From contig SJOL01007385.1 in the NCBI GenBank assembly GCA_004794785.1, positions 52,739 to 116,738 on the forward strand: DNA of 64,000 nt, in the 5' to 3' direction. The notes beneath the pieces were generated by a model, which had not been told where the DNA came from, did no database searches, and was given only the letters and a program-made list of their open reading frames with translations. The position numbers were made by a program, and so were the translations under genes. The DNA is from Opisthorchis felineus. Lineage: Eukaryota; Platyhelminthes; Trematoda; Opisthorchiida; Opisthorchiidae. Positions 1-11,635 of this stretch are shown here, one piece after another. Position 1 is the first letter of the stretch, and each line of letters starts with the position of its first letter.

Positions 1-20
1 ATATATATATATATATATAT
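1..20. repeat. (AT)n microsatellite at window edge
   Basis: Ten perfect AT units begin the window and probably continue outside it. It is an ordinary dinucleotide repeat with no associated motif. Confidence 0.9.
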
Positions 21-2539
21 TGGCTGGAATTCGAGCGTGACAAGCACGGCTTTTTGTGCGAGGGGTAGAAGCTCATTAGTTATAAAACAGGCTAAATGAT
101 TGTAAGAGCACGGTACAGCAGTAATCCCATTGTTACCGTCAGTATCCAAAAAAGTTGGACTTAATTGACATAAGTACATGTGATACAGGATCGCATCAGT
201 CTTGATCTACAATGAGTCAGTAATCGGCCAGTTCGAAACACACATGGATTTGTATACGCAAGCGATGAGATAAGATATAATCATTGAAGTAACAGCTTTG
301 ACCATTACCAATTCCCATCATCCCTTAGATTTGTATGGCTGAAGCAAGGTTGTGCGCGACCGGTACAAATAACGAAGAGAATGCTCAATCCTTGTGATGC
401 CAATAACAACGGCATTATGGTAACTGACTCTGATATTATAGCGGTCATCAGAGCTAACCTGTGAAGTCTACCTGTCAACAAATCAACCACCGTCGGCTGA
501 AGCAAGTTTATTGAGAATCGAATAAAAACCGTTTTTTTCTAGGCTTATATGAACACAGTGTACTCAAACACGTCAGATTACGGTGAGCTGACAGTCGTAG
601 TTTCAAAACAACATGTTTACTATCGTATTCGCTGCTCAGTATTTATACGCCGCGACAAAATGCACACAGCAAGTAAGTGTGGTGATCAAGAGTACACCTG
701 TATGCGTCATTCACTTCATCAGCTTCTAAAACGTGGATGTACCTAGGACAGAATTTACGCCAGCCCATATGGCAGCCGCAGGACCTCCAATAGCGGCCGG
801 ACGCCGACGGTCTTGTCCCTGAACTGATCTAACCTCCATGTTGACATTCGATGCGCATTAATCACCTGGATTTAATGCGAACAAATGTAACAAACAGGTA
901 AAGCGGTGCGTCTGCACAACTTCCACAGATTATAGGACATTACAATAAGGGGGAGTAACTAAGGTAGCCTGCTGGATGAAGCACTAGATGATTCTGTGGT
1001 AGTGACTGGACACTCATAAGCCTCTCCACAAACTGAATAAACTGCCTCCTTAGCTCACAGTGTAAGACATTCACCTGTGGATGCTGCAGGCCCTAAATAA
1101 ACGGCCCGAGTCGCATTGTTGGGCCTTTTCATATCTCGTGTCCCTTAAATAGACACGATTATCTATCGGTTTCTCAAATATTCGTGCTTTGCTCTCCCAC
1201 TCTGCGTGACACTTGGAGGACGCACCTGGTGTAATTTGTCCGTCCAGTCCACGTTTGCATAGGTAAAGTTGGATAGGGATTGATATCTGTTATAGTTTCA
1301 GGCTTTAATCTTATTGTGTTCATTAGTCGTTGCACACACGTACAAGTTTGGCGCATGGGAACAATTAGAACCTGAAATCCATGCTGATATAGGAACCCAA
1401 ATCGTGTTACGTGAATGCTGTATATGTTACTGTGTTTCTGGACTGCTTGACTGACTAATGTGCTGCTGAATCGCCAACGTGCCAGCCAGTCAGCCGAAAG
1501 TCGCACGTATAGAAAAGTGACACGGTGTACATCACGTGAGGAAAACGACACCATAACCAACAGTACACAGCGGACAAAATCATCCGCTGACGGCTGGTGT
1601 TAACGACAATGCGTCTGATATTCAGATGAGTCTCCCGTTAACACCAATTCGGCTATGTGCACTGATGATTTCAGTGACCATTTGAGTAGGGTCTGAAGGC
1701 TCCTGGACTGGATTTCAAATACCAGCCAAAGTAATAGGCTCCGTAGCGTGCACGAGGAAACGCGCGCTCAGCTGACTGTCAGTGCACAGAACAAAGAATA
1801 ACAATGGGTTTTCTGTCGATATTACATGGAGATTGGTAACATAACTTCGAAAATCCTACCAGATGAGTAGGACAAGCGCATGCGACTGACATGATTTGAA
1901 GGTTTGGGTGACGAATGCAAAATTTGTCACCGATTTTGGTAAATGCCCATTGGATCAGGGAAATGGTTGAAAAGAAAAAGGAAGCTGAAGTTTTTAACAG
2001 TAGCAGACAGTGGAGAGCGTCTCAGGGTCTCCGGATGGCTCAACAATTATGGGGATAAAATTGTCCCAGGATTTCTCACTGCTGCTTATGTTAATGCAAA
2101 TCACGATCCTCATGAAGTGTGATGAGAAAGCGCATCTCGCCACATACATACCCCAAAGTATGGTCAGTCCACAAACTAGACCAAACTGCCTTAGCTGCAT
2201 CAGCAAATGCCTCGCTAAAATATTCACACAGGTTCTTGATCAGTACTAACTTTTCCAATCAGTGCATGAACAACTCATTGTTCTATTGTTCTGTTAGTAC
2301 TGCTCTGTGAATCGTGTTCAAAAAGTCATGGCTTTGTTTCGTCGTCTCTTGCGGTAAATTTATTCATGTAAGTTGTGGTAAGCCGGATGTATTAGTGACA
2401 AGCAAGTATTCGTCTTTATTGCCGTAGAGGGAAATCTGACGACACCGACCAATAGGCGACAGAGACGACTGTGCAGAACTTGCTGTAATCCACTGTCCCA
2501 AAGGTCAAAAAGGCATACCAGGTTTTTACTCTGAGATGT
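21..2539. other. Intergenic stretch without recognised gene
   Basis: Short open frames on both strands show no domain, repeat or splice-bounded exon that I recognise. The right end is the 3' flank of the minus-strand cyclase. Two minus-strand AATAAA hexamers lie at 2420-2415 and 2364-2359, about 120 and 176 bases past its stop, and are the likely polyadenylation signals. Confidence 0.5.
2359..2420 (-). promoter_or_regulatory. Candidate poly(A) signals of the adenylate cyclase
   Basis: TTTATT on the plus strand at 2359-2364 and 2415-2420 reads AATAAA on the minus strand, downstream of the cyclase stop at 2540-2542. The spacing suits a short 3' UTR. Either hexamer could be used; no downstream GT-rich element was examined in detail. 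Confidence 0.35.
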
Positions 2540-5500
2540 TCAAGTGTAGCGTTTCTGAGTACATGAGTAGGTACTTATCAAACCTTTGCCCCGAACAAAC
2601 ACTTCTCCCAAGGATTCGAAATCGTACTGAGCCTTTAGTAGGTTATATACATGAGAAGGTACTTGGACGATGCCTGGTTTTCCCGTCATGTGCATTCGAC
2701 TTGCCACATTTACTGTGTCTCCCCAAACATCATAGAACGGCTTTCGAATGCCGATAATTCCGGCAGTGAGCGCACCACAATTGTAGCCAATTTTCATTTC
2801 GAAGTTCTCAGAACCAACGATATAGTTGGCATTGAATTCTTCCATGGCATCTATCATCAGAAAACAGAAGTCCATAAGTGCGACTAAATGAGTTTTACTG
2901 TCTGCGGTTTCGGCTAGTTTATTCGGATTCAATCCAGATGCAGCCATATAACAGTCGTTCATCGTCTTTATCTTCTCCACCTCGGCCATTGTTGGACGTG
3001 ACAGAAGACCATCGAAAGAAGAGATAATGGCATCAAGTAAAACAAGAGCTGATTCACCACCCTTGTAGTCCTCACGGTAATAGGTGGAGAAAAAGTTCGA
3101 AACGGAGGCAAACATCACACCCGCGTTTGGAAGTGATACTGCGTACGTCCAAGGCTCTTTGACTGGATCTTTGCACAGCAACATCACTCGATTTAGCACA
3201 TATGGAGGAACAATATTGTGCAGGAGATCACGCGCTTCTTTCTCTTCTTCATCTGCTCTCAGACGGTCCGACAAGGCTTCACGGAACGCACGAAAACCGT
3301 GACGACAAGAGTGATGATTTAATCGAGTGATGAAATACACCATCCACAGTATGGGGAACCATTGTAATTCGCCCAGCTCAACGAACTCCTCTGCGACAAT
3401 TTCTCCCGTCCAGTTAAGCAACAATCGTAGTGTAATCAGAGTCAACAGACAGCCAAGCGAACGTACGATTGCGCTAGACGTCGCAGGGATAATGTGAATA
3501 CAAATGACCAGAACTTCAAGATCGAGCACCAGTCTGCTGACCGAACGCCCTGGATAATTCCGACTGCTGGTCCACTGCAGCCAAAGGACTAACCGAATCG
3601 TTGGTATAATTGTAAGCATAAACAGCGTGCACTCCTTAACAAGCTCCAAGCTGATTAGACGCAGTTTACCTTGCAAACATTTTGGCAAGGTGGTATGTTC
3701 AGTGTACCAGATCACGAGAGTAACTACAACAGCTTCACAAATGACTTCAGCAATACAATAGAGCCTAAACCCCAGATGGGCGGGGTCAGATTCCAATACA
3801 GACAACCAAGACACCATTAGTGTATACAAACACATACCAACAGTACCAAACACATCAAGCATATAAGAATACACCAACGAATCCAAGTAAAGCGGCCCTT
3901 CATTCTCGTTAACTGAGGATCTATCTGACAACTCAGTTAACCAGAGTTGAAACAACTGTCTCCCAGATTTTGTTGGTAATTGTTCGGAGGTTTGCATCAA
4001 ACCTTCTTGCTGTCCACGCATTTCGTTAATTAGGGTCAACAGGGGGCGATACAATTTAGTTTTGTCTTCAATTCCCACGGGGGTTCTCAACTGGTCACTT
4101 CGCCAAATTGAACGGTATTGCTCCGTTGAAAACGAGGTGTTCATTACCCCTTCGTCAACAGTTCCTCCATCTTCAAAATTGACAATCGAATGGGGAAAAT
4201 CATCAATCCAGTCCAGCTTTCGCCCAGCTTTCAGTCTTTGGAACAAGGCGATTGACTTTTCTACCGGAGCGTTATACAACACAGAGGAACGCGGATTGAC
4301 GAAAAACGATTTTATCCTTGTTCTACCCAACACCATCCCAGCGAGACCAGAGCGAATCTCTTGTTTCACGTCCAATCCCGGACCAGCAGCCACTTCGTAT
4401 ACGTGCTTAACCAAAGTATAGGTCGCCTCAGAAATATGCACGCGACCAGGCAGTCCACAGTTTGCCAAGGCATTCGCGATTGATACATCGTATGAGTAGA
4501 CATCATATCGAAAACGTTGTTGTCCAATTATAGCAGCATTTACTTTTCCGGTGTGAACGCCAACTCTTAAGTTCATTCGTTCTTGGTAAGATTTGTTAAA
4601 CCGCTTCATAATTCGGCACAACCCCAAACCCATTTCAACACATGCCTCCGCATGGTTGGACTGAGGAACAGGACATCCGGCAACACAGTAATAACAGTCA
4701 CCTAGTGTGCCGATTTTTTCACAATTAACAATACCACAGAGGTCATCGAAATAACGATACAAATCGTTGAGTAAACTAACAACTTGTGTGGCTGATTTCT
4801 GCGCACACACTTGTGTAAATCCCGCAATATCTGCAAAAATGATACTCACGTTGTCCATTGATTCCGAATAGATCCACATACGTTTACCTTGCCCAAGTTT
4901 CTGTTTTCGTAAATGCATGTATTTCTTACTGACAACAGAAGGCATAATTGTATCAATCCAACGAAACTGTTCGGAAATCCCTTGTTTACCCCAGTCACGA
5001 GCTTGAAATGCTTCGATCGTCCGCAGAAATGCGGCTCTTCGTCGTAATCTAAGCCTAAAACTAGTAAACAGAATAGTAAAGATTATACCGATACACTGAA
5101 GATTCTGTATGAGATGTTCTGGGTTCAAGAACTCAGATAGTATAGTTTCTGCTTCGTTGTGAGCTACCGTTGTTCTATTTACGGCTTCCATCTCCGATGG
5201 AGAAGTGTTCACAAAACTGAGCGTCACACATGCAATTACTCTAATGGCGGAAATTGCCACTAGGACTCGCCAACTCAGAGGAAACAGTACAAACAAGAGC
5301 ATATACAAGGGAGCTGACGGTAGATTTGCTTCCTGCGCAGCAAATAAAAGCTCCAGTACCATGGCGATGAGCCCTCCACATAAAGAACAGACGGAGTATG
5401 GAATCATAGAAAGTTTTGAAAAAGTCATTGTGTAGATTGTCAACTCCACTGTGATCAATAAGACCGTTGGTGAAAACCATGCATTCAGGGAATGGGATTT

Positions 5501-5785
5501 TACCAAACATGTCATCCACCAAGAAAGTGTCATCATAATCAGGACTTTAAGAGCAACACGAATAGAATAGTTAGCATGGGGAAGAGAAATTTCTTCAAAA
5601 TAGTCCTCCAGTACATAACATCCAAAGTCCCATACCCGGCGGATTTCACCACATGCCAAACGGATACGGTTTGTCAGGCTGAAACCAGTCCGGGGGCTTA
5701 AATCCTGTGTAAGATATATATCAAAATAACCCGAACTGTACCCGCCATTAGCTCCATGTTTGAGTCCTGAACTAACTGCACACAT
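2540..5785 (-). CDS. Membrane adenylate cyclase, ADCY9-like, single exon
   Basis: It converts ATP to cAMP at the plasma membrane (class III nucleotidyl cyclase). Numbering is from the first in-frame ATG at 5785, giving 1081 residues. The frame stays open upstream through a GTG at 5797 to a stop near 5865, so a 5' exon or longer N-terminus is possible. Hydrophobic block 1 is about 75-195 plus 229-246. C1a is about 312-496, with metal ligands Asp319 (FADIAGFT) and Asp363 (LGDCYY). Block 2 is about 635-820. C2 is about 887-1078, with adenine contacts Lys940 and Asp1019 and catalytic Asn1026 and Arg1030 (TVNVASRM). Both halves of the active site therefore look intact. The C1 and C2 wording (VAGCPxP, MAASGLN, GPLTAG-like) is closest to ADCY9 from memory of the family. 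Human ADCY9 is about 1350 residues; this copy lacks its long N- and C-terminal extensions. Oddity: C2 has TMNDCYM where the family has TIGSTYM or TIGATYM. Confidence 0.93.
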   Translation of the reverse strand: MCAVSSGLKHGANGGYSSGYFDIYLTQDLSPRTGFSLTNRIRLACGEIRRVWDFGCYVLEDYFEEISLPHANYSIRVALKVLIMMTLSWWMTCLVKSHSLNAWFSPTVLLITVELTIYTMTFSKLSMIPYSVCSLCGGLIAMVLELLFAAQEANLPSAPLYMLLFVLFPLSWRVLVAISAIRVIACVTLSFVNTSPSEMEAVNRTTVAHNEAETILSEFLNPEHLIQNLQCIGIIFTILFTSFRLRLRRRAAFLRTIEAFQARDWGKQGISEQFRWIDTIMPSVVSKKYMHLRKQKLGQGKRMWIYSESMDNVSIIFADIAGFTQVCAQKSATQVVSLLNDLYRYFDDLCGIVNCEKIGTLGDCYYCVAGCPVPQSNHAEACVEMGLGLCRIMKRFNKSYQERMNLRVGVHTGKVNAAIIGQQRFRYDVYSYDVSIANALANCGLPGRVHISEATYTLVKHVYEVAAGPGLDVKQEIRSGLAGMVLGRTRIKSFFVNPRSSVLYNAPVEKSIALFQRLKAGRKLDWIDDFPHSIVNFEDGGTVDEGVMNTSFSTEQYRSIWRSDQLRTPVGIEDKTKLYRPLLTLINEMRGQQEGLMQTSEQLPTKSGRQLFQLWLTELSDRSSVNENEGPLYLDSLVYSYMLDVFGTVGMCLYTLMVSWLSVLESDPAHLGFRLYCIAEVICEAVVVTLVIWYTEHTTLPKCLQGKLRLISLELVKECTLFMLTIIPTIRLVLWLQWTSSRNYPGRSVSRLVLDLEVLVICIHIIPATSSAIVRSLGCLLTLITLRLLLNWTGEIVAEEFVELGELQWFPILWMVYFITRLNHHSCRHGFRAFREALSDRLRADEEEKEARDLLHNIVPPYVLNRVMLLCKDPVKEPWTYAVSLPNAGVMFASVSNFFSTYYREDYKGGESALVLLDAIISSFDGLLSRPTMAEVEKIKTMNDCYMAASGLNPNKLAETADSKTHLVALMDFCFLMIDAMEEFNANYIVGSENFEMKIGYNCGALTAGIIGIRKPFYDVWGDTVNVASRMHMTGKPGIVQVPSHVYNLLKAQYDFESLGEVFVRGKGLISTYSCTQKRYT

Positions 5786-7510
5786 GACAGAAATCACTGC
5801 AACACGGTTTATTAAGCGACAGGAATTCGACCTGGGTAAAATCGATTCTGTAACGTGATCCAGCAGATGCCACTAAAGTTCGATAGGATGGCAGGATGCA
5901 GTAACGGGCCGAAGCCTGTTATCTGCGGCAAAAAATAATCTTTGACGACGACGTAGCGAAATGGATTTACTCGACTGCATGAGTGTTCTGATCTAGTCAG
6001 TTAGATGCACTGGGCAGAAGGACAGGAACCCTTGACTAGACTTCGACTTGTTCGAACCCGTAATTAGTGTCACTGCTTCCTACTGGCACTCCTTTTTTCG
6101 GAATTACGGAACAGAAGTAAGTGTTATAGAAAGAATGCGTTCAAACTGTTTGCTTCCAATAGGCCCTTACTAGTATTCTTCACGACGACTTTCACGAGTG
6201 ATACTTTTGGCTAGGCCCTACGATAGATTTCACTATTTACCTTAATGTGTATCGCTTGTAAGCAGATACTATTGGGCCGAGGAGCTGTTCCCGTAGGAAC
6301 CTAGAAAAGGCTATCAGGGCGCACAGAACTTCATGTGAAACCAGCCTCTAGAGGGCGATAAAATTATCGGGTAATTTGAGAAAACGTCCTGCAGCCAATC
6401 AACAGAGCTTGTCACCGAAGGCAACCTTGGAAGTGATTATCCCGTTGAAAGCCAGTAATGCAGATCAAAACAATCGACGAATTATAAGCAAAGATCGATT
6501 GACTCCAAGTTCTGCAGAGCCAATCAGAGTGGGCCATTCCCCAGCGAGCATGAAAACATTCAGTGATGTACACAAAGAACGGCGAACGATACTGCTTACA
6601 ATCTAATAAAACCACATGGTTTTGCCTCAATAAACTTAGACGTCCCTTAAGTGAAGCGAGTTCCTTCTGACTGACTTCCCGGAACACAAAACAAGCTGCC
6701 TCTACAAAACTCCACGTCATTATCCCTACATACAAACCAGATTTCAACGATACTTTCTCACCCAAAGCAACCCAAGTTACGGAAGAGTCTAACTTCATCG
6801 ACTCGCACCTGCGAAACTTAGCATGGATGAATCAACACCCAGTAACGCCGGACGATCCTTGTTCGCTCAAACTACTGCGATTTACACAAAAGAAAGAATG
6901 CGTCAGTTTTGGAGATGCAACCTACCGTTGTTGCTGAAGAACAGGTATTATGCATCCAAGTTTTGAAAAACCGTCACGTCGGCAGCAAAACTGGACGAAG
7001 TAGAAGTACCTCCCAAAATCGGCTAAGACAATCTATGACCGTTTTTCCAAAAACACAAGATACTGCATCGTACACATCTGGAAACTGACGGAACGTATTT
7101 GTTTAGTCTAATCTTGAGATAAGCAGTGGAAACTTTGAGATTCCGAAAAGGTGTCTTCCATCGGCTTTAATTACTTGATTTAATGTTGTAGGAGCTCCAA
7201 AGACATACTTGTTGATTTTACCGCTTGAAATCAGTTTAATGCACGAGGCGTTTCTTAAAAACGCTTTTTCATATAATACCCACGATTCACATTAAATGTA
7301 CACCATAATCATGCGGACCAGTACCCAGTCGTACGTGAATTCATGGAACCAAGGTTGTCGTCAATTCCTCTCAACTCTGAGTAGAACGTGATCCTGCTAT
7401 AATTCACCTAAGAGAAAGACTTCTTCCTCCAATTTTGCGCTACACTGTGGAAATTCTTTGCACTGATTGGCTGAACGATGAAAACAACACTTCCGCTCGG
7501 CCGGTGTAAC
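5786..7510. other. Cyclase upstream region; no gene assigned
   Basis: This is the presumed 5' flank of the cyclase. A plus-strand frame from about 6672 to 6935 is open for about 88 codons and reads like coding sequence (contains VIIPTYKP and NLAWMNQHP). A minus-strand frame at 6798-6412 overlaps it. Neither shows a domain I can name nor clear splice sites on both sides, so I do not call a gene. No TATA box or other promoter motif was convincing. Confidence 0.3.
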
Positions 7511-8470
7511 TGGAAAAAAGTACATCATCATCCTCATCATTATCAGCTGTAAAAAACCGCGTACTTGCCGTACAGTGGTTGTAGCTGCCACAGTTTCGTT
7601 CACCGATGATGTGGGGAGGTGGAGTAGATAGCTGCGCTTTGGAGGCGGGAGCTAATAAACTGGTGCGTAAATACGGAGCTGTCAGTGTACTTTTAAGTGG
7701 GGGGGGGGTAGGAAGGCAGCTATGAATTGAAGGAAATGGCTTGGTGCACAAGCGCCATTGAGAGCGCGACTGGGCCATGCCTGACAATGTCTCTAACCAC
7801 TGGTATGGCCCGTCTCGGGGTCCCCAGCCAGGGAAACGGCAATGACCAGCACAGCTAAATTTGATGGCAATGGCTCTCACACTTCGCTGCCAAGTCATTG
7901 TTTGACCTCCCCTGGCTCGTTCCCACCCTTCGCGTGGTTCTGCAAAAAAAAAACATTCGAGGAAGTGGGTCGACTGGCATACGGAGCACGTGGCCAAGCC
8001 AGCGCAACTCATGCAGTGTGATCAGTTCATCTATCGTGGATGAGTTACTTCTTCCGAATACCATTCGACGTATTTCAGCATTGCTGACCCTGTTCTCACC
8101 AGACTCGGTCAATGCTCCGAAGACTTTGACGGTCAAACACTGGAAGTCTTTTGACGTCCTCGGTGCGCAACGGCCAGGTTTCTGACCCGTATAGCAATAT
8201 GGATAGCACCGCAGTATTGTAAACTCGGCCATTGACGGATAAGCTGATGTCACACCTACGCCACAGATGACGCAGGTCCACAAACGCTGTTCTGGCCTTC
8301 CCAATCCGGATGGAAATATCATCTTTCGCTGACCTTCATCCGTCCTAACCAGCGTGCAAACTGGAAGCACATTTGTAGTAGTACAGACCAACATCATGCC
8401 AATCTTGTAGTGATTGTCGTGAGCTTGGCAACAGTATGGAACGCAGGTTAGGTAACACGTATCCATGATA
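7511..8470 (-). mobile_element. RTE LINE, 3' end fragment
   Basis: The minus strand encodes, with frame changes, the C-terminal part of an RTE-type reverse transcriptase: [30 protein letters not shown], then RWLGHVLRMP and FPGWGPRD. It ends at a CAT/ATG-rich simple tail at 7511-7540, typical of the 3' end of RTE elements. It is 5'-truncated and clearly dead (shifted frames). The same C-terminal motifs recur at 12.5, 15.1, 23.1 and 49.7 kb. Confidence 0.85.
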
Positions 8471-11374
8471 GGGGTGAGATACAGGCTTTGAGATAGTTAG
8501 TTCATCAGCAGTCAATTATTCCACAATACCAGCAAGCACTGTCGCACGCAGACTGTGTATACGTGTGCGTCACGTAAAAATACCCTATTTCTGGTATGTT
8601 CCGGTTACGCACTGCCGTATAAGAATTTCGAGTCTAGTAACATACATTCCGACACACTGTTTCTAGTCTAGAATTCACGGTTGGAAATAATGCTGTGGAA
8701 TGTGGAATCCTAGGATGCTGAAGACACGACATTCCACCAGACCATTCTCTATTCAACTTTTTTTGCTGTCTTTCATTCAGTTATTTCAGGAGACACGCTG
8801 TGTGGATTTGGGTACGTGGAGCCAGATTAACTTCCTCAATTTCAGGTACTAAAGGTTTTGAGAAGTTTGCGTCAGTTGCTGCATCGTTCTGACGTAAGTA
8901 TCCTGGCTCAGTAAATTCACAAGCTGGATGCACCAGCTATGTGATTCGATTCTAAAAGTAGTAATCTCTGTGCTACATCAATCACCATATTCTTGATCCC
9001 CTCTATGTTTTGACAAACATCTCGGGTGATTCAACATGGAATTTTGTGCACTCGTTCCTGTTCACTTTAGCTTCTTCGCTGCTACCCAATCACTTAATAT
9101 CATATCTCGACATGCCACTTTCAAATGCTCGCGGTTATGAACCGCTCGGTACTCTCCAGCTAGAGCATACGATCCATCTACACATCACTCCAGCTCAAAT
9201 CGGATGAGCATAGTTTGGATGCCGTACGTGCCATCTACTTTACCGCCGAAAAACTAAAAAAGTTATTCGTTCCACTGGAGAGCTCGTAATATTTCAGGGG
9301 GACGAATATCCCATCACCATTGTCGTGAGTGGCAATGTGACCCTACTAGAGGGGATGTTGTTACACTGAGAGTCGTTGCACAGAGGATAGAAAGATCAAT
9401 TATCTGCCATTGATTGCAAATCAGTAAATCAGATTCCCCATCTTCATTCCCGATTTGGATTGGGGTAGTAGGGTGAAGATAACTGAGAAAAACAGAACAG
9501 CCAAACAGGGAGCCCGCGCACTTTACAGCAGCAATAGAAGGACAATCGATTTGTGAAGCAGGACACTTTAGCCGGTACAATCCATTGGGACTTCCCATGA
9601 ACATAGCAGAAAAGCTTTCAGGTCTCTGAAACGATTGCTTCGCTCCAAGACGGGATCACAAGTGCCTTTATTGAAGATTGTCAGGGCGTTACTGGTGATG
9701 CTGCGACATTGACAGACAACACCGATGAGTCCGATTAAAGGTCAACACTTGGCCATATGGACAGGAACATCTGCTGGAACTTGGGAGATAGTAGCAATTT
9801 ACAATAGAACGCCACAGTAACCAAACTTTTGGGATAACGAACACAGTTTTGAATCCCACCGAGTGATGTTCGAATCCTTCCAAGTGATTATTATCACAAA
9901 CGATTCCCGTCAAACTACTTCATGACTTTAATCAAGAAACTGTCTTCGTTAGAATGAACAGGATAGGATTTTGCCGTAGCGCGTTTCGAAGGAAACAAAA
10001 CAGAAGCCCAACGAAATACACTCATTTGCAAACGAATTTGGTTTAGCGGGAGACTCACCTGGAACCCAGCTGAATCTCTCATTCATGGTATTTTCAAGCA
10101 ACTTAATGTGCTGCACCAGGCCGCCTCATGTTTCAGTTGGTACGCTATTTGAGATATCACGATACATGTATAGACGTAACACACTACTCATAAGGTTGCC
10201 CCAAGAAGGGCGAAACCAGTCGTGGTCGCCCACCACTGCTTGAGTCAGTAAAGTCTCAAGCAACAATAAGCGGTAGTTTTACAATTCTGGCTTACAACGG
10301 AGCCTTGTGAATGCAGCGGGTTTACAGTACGTTCAGTCACTTAGGCATTCGTTGTTGGGAGCTTGTAACCAGTCAGCACTTTCTTGAGCGTTCATATCTG
10401 GGAGTCAGATACAGGAACTTCATAGTCCGTTAGCCTCAAAAGGTCCACTCTTAGAGAGAGACAGAGTACTGTTGAAACAAGACTGAACAAATTGACCATA
10501 TCATCCACGTGGTGCTGTTTTTCTAGTGGGACGGCTCGATGAAAGAGCCTCATTCGTGATCAGATTACGCCAGTTTGCCATACCTAATCTCATACATCCA
10601 ATCCTTCTTGACTCAACCACAAACGCCGGAAGCCTCGAACAAACCTCCGTAAACATGCACTTAGTCCTTTACTGCGCTCAGTGTAAAGCCAACGAAGCAA
10701 TCAAAGGCCTGGAACGGCGTAGTCGATTGGGCTGTTTTGCCTAAACGCAGCAAGTTCGTAAACCCGAAAGTGGGTTTCACTGTGTGCGCATGACCTCCGA
10801 CATTCGTTTACGGATGGAAATGACATGGGGCATAAGTCCTGGTAGACCTACCACAGGAGTCACCATAAAGAAACCATAGAGCGATTAGAGTCTACAGTGA
10901 TGCGTTACTACTATAGCACAACGGTACGTTGTAAACTCCACGAGTTGAGCGTGATGATGATGGTCCTTCGAACAAAATCGAAAGCTATATCATTGATAAT
11001 AGCTTTGAAAAAAGCTCCCAAATCAAATAATCAAGCGCGATGTTCACGTCAGAGTTCAACCTAAGTGGAGATGGCTGGTATCTCTTATGAGCACCTGGAG
11101 CCAAAATGGTGCACTTCAGTAAATAGAGATTAATCAAGTTAACGAAGGACGAATGTGTATTTGGCAGTTGGTGTTTAAGAAATCATAATAAAAACATTTC
11201 CAATACCGCAAGAGCGGCAAAGTTCCGTCCAAGCCAAGTCAGTAGTGATACAAAAAGCAGATTGTAACCGTTGTCATCAAAACCCCCTAGCAGTTGGTGA
11301 GTGAAGAAGGAAGCCTACAGCGACTGGCATCAGCTGACGAGGGGAATTTGTGGTTGATCCACGACCGGGTGGTT
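8471..11374. other. Unassigned stretch downstream of PPP6C
   Basis: Several short frames occur, the longest being 96 codons on minus at 9604-9314 and 72 codons on plus at 10526-10744. None has a recognised motif or good paired splice sites. The right part is the 3' flank of PPP6C; I did not see a minus-strand AATAAA close to its stop. Confidence 0.4.
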
Positions 11375-11635
11375 CTATAAAAAGTACGGAGTTATCCGAG
11401 CAGGAGGCTTCACCCTTTCGTCATCTGGCACCGCATTAAATAACTTGGCTTCGTACTGATTTGGAGCTTGGAAGTCCAGGATAGCGGCAATATTTCCACA
11501 ACGATAGCAGTAGTTGGGGGCCGACCACACGGTTATGAGATGGTTATCAAACATGACCTTGTAGCCTTCGTGAACCAGTTGATGCGCACGACAAATGACC
11601 TGTAACCCATTAAGTTCGACAAACTTCTGTGTGAC
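11375..11635 (-). CDS. PPP6C: PPP6C exon 3 (terminal)
   Basis: The acceptor CTTCAG sits just before 11635 and the exon ends in TAG at 11377-11375. It encodes residues 217-302, from VTQKFVEL to TPYFL*, including the RAHQ and [11 protein letters not shown] active-site loops. The short open extension upstream to 11662 is intronic. Confidence 0.95.
   Translation of the reverse strand, partial: VTQKFVELNGLQVICRAHQLVHEGYKVMFDNHLITVWSAPNYCYRCGNIAAILDFQAPNQYEAKLFNAVPDDERVKPPARITPYFL

Noticed and set aside
1174..1560. 128-codon minus frame
   Set aside because: No domain, no splice context, composition like random sequence.
5786..5797. Cyclase start at 5797
   Set aside because: That codon is GTG; the first ATG in frame is at 5785. 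An upstream exon remains possible, but no start is visible before the frame closes.
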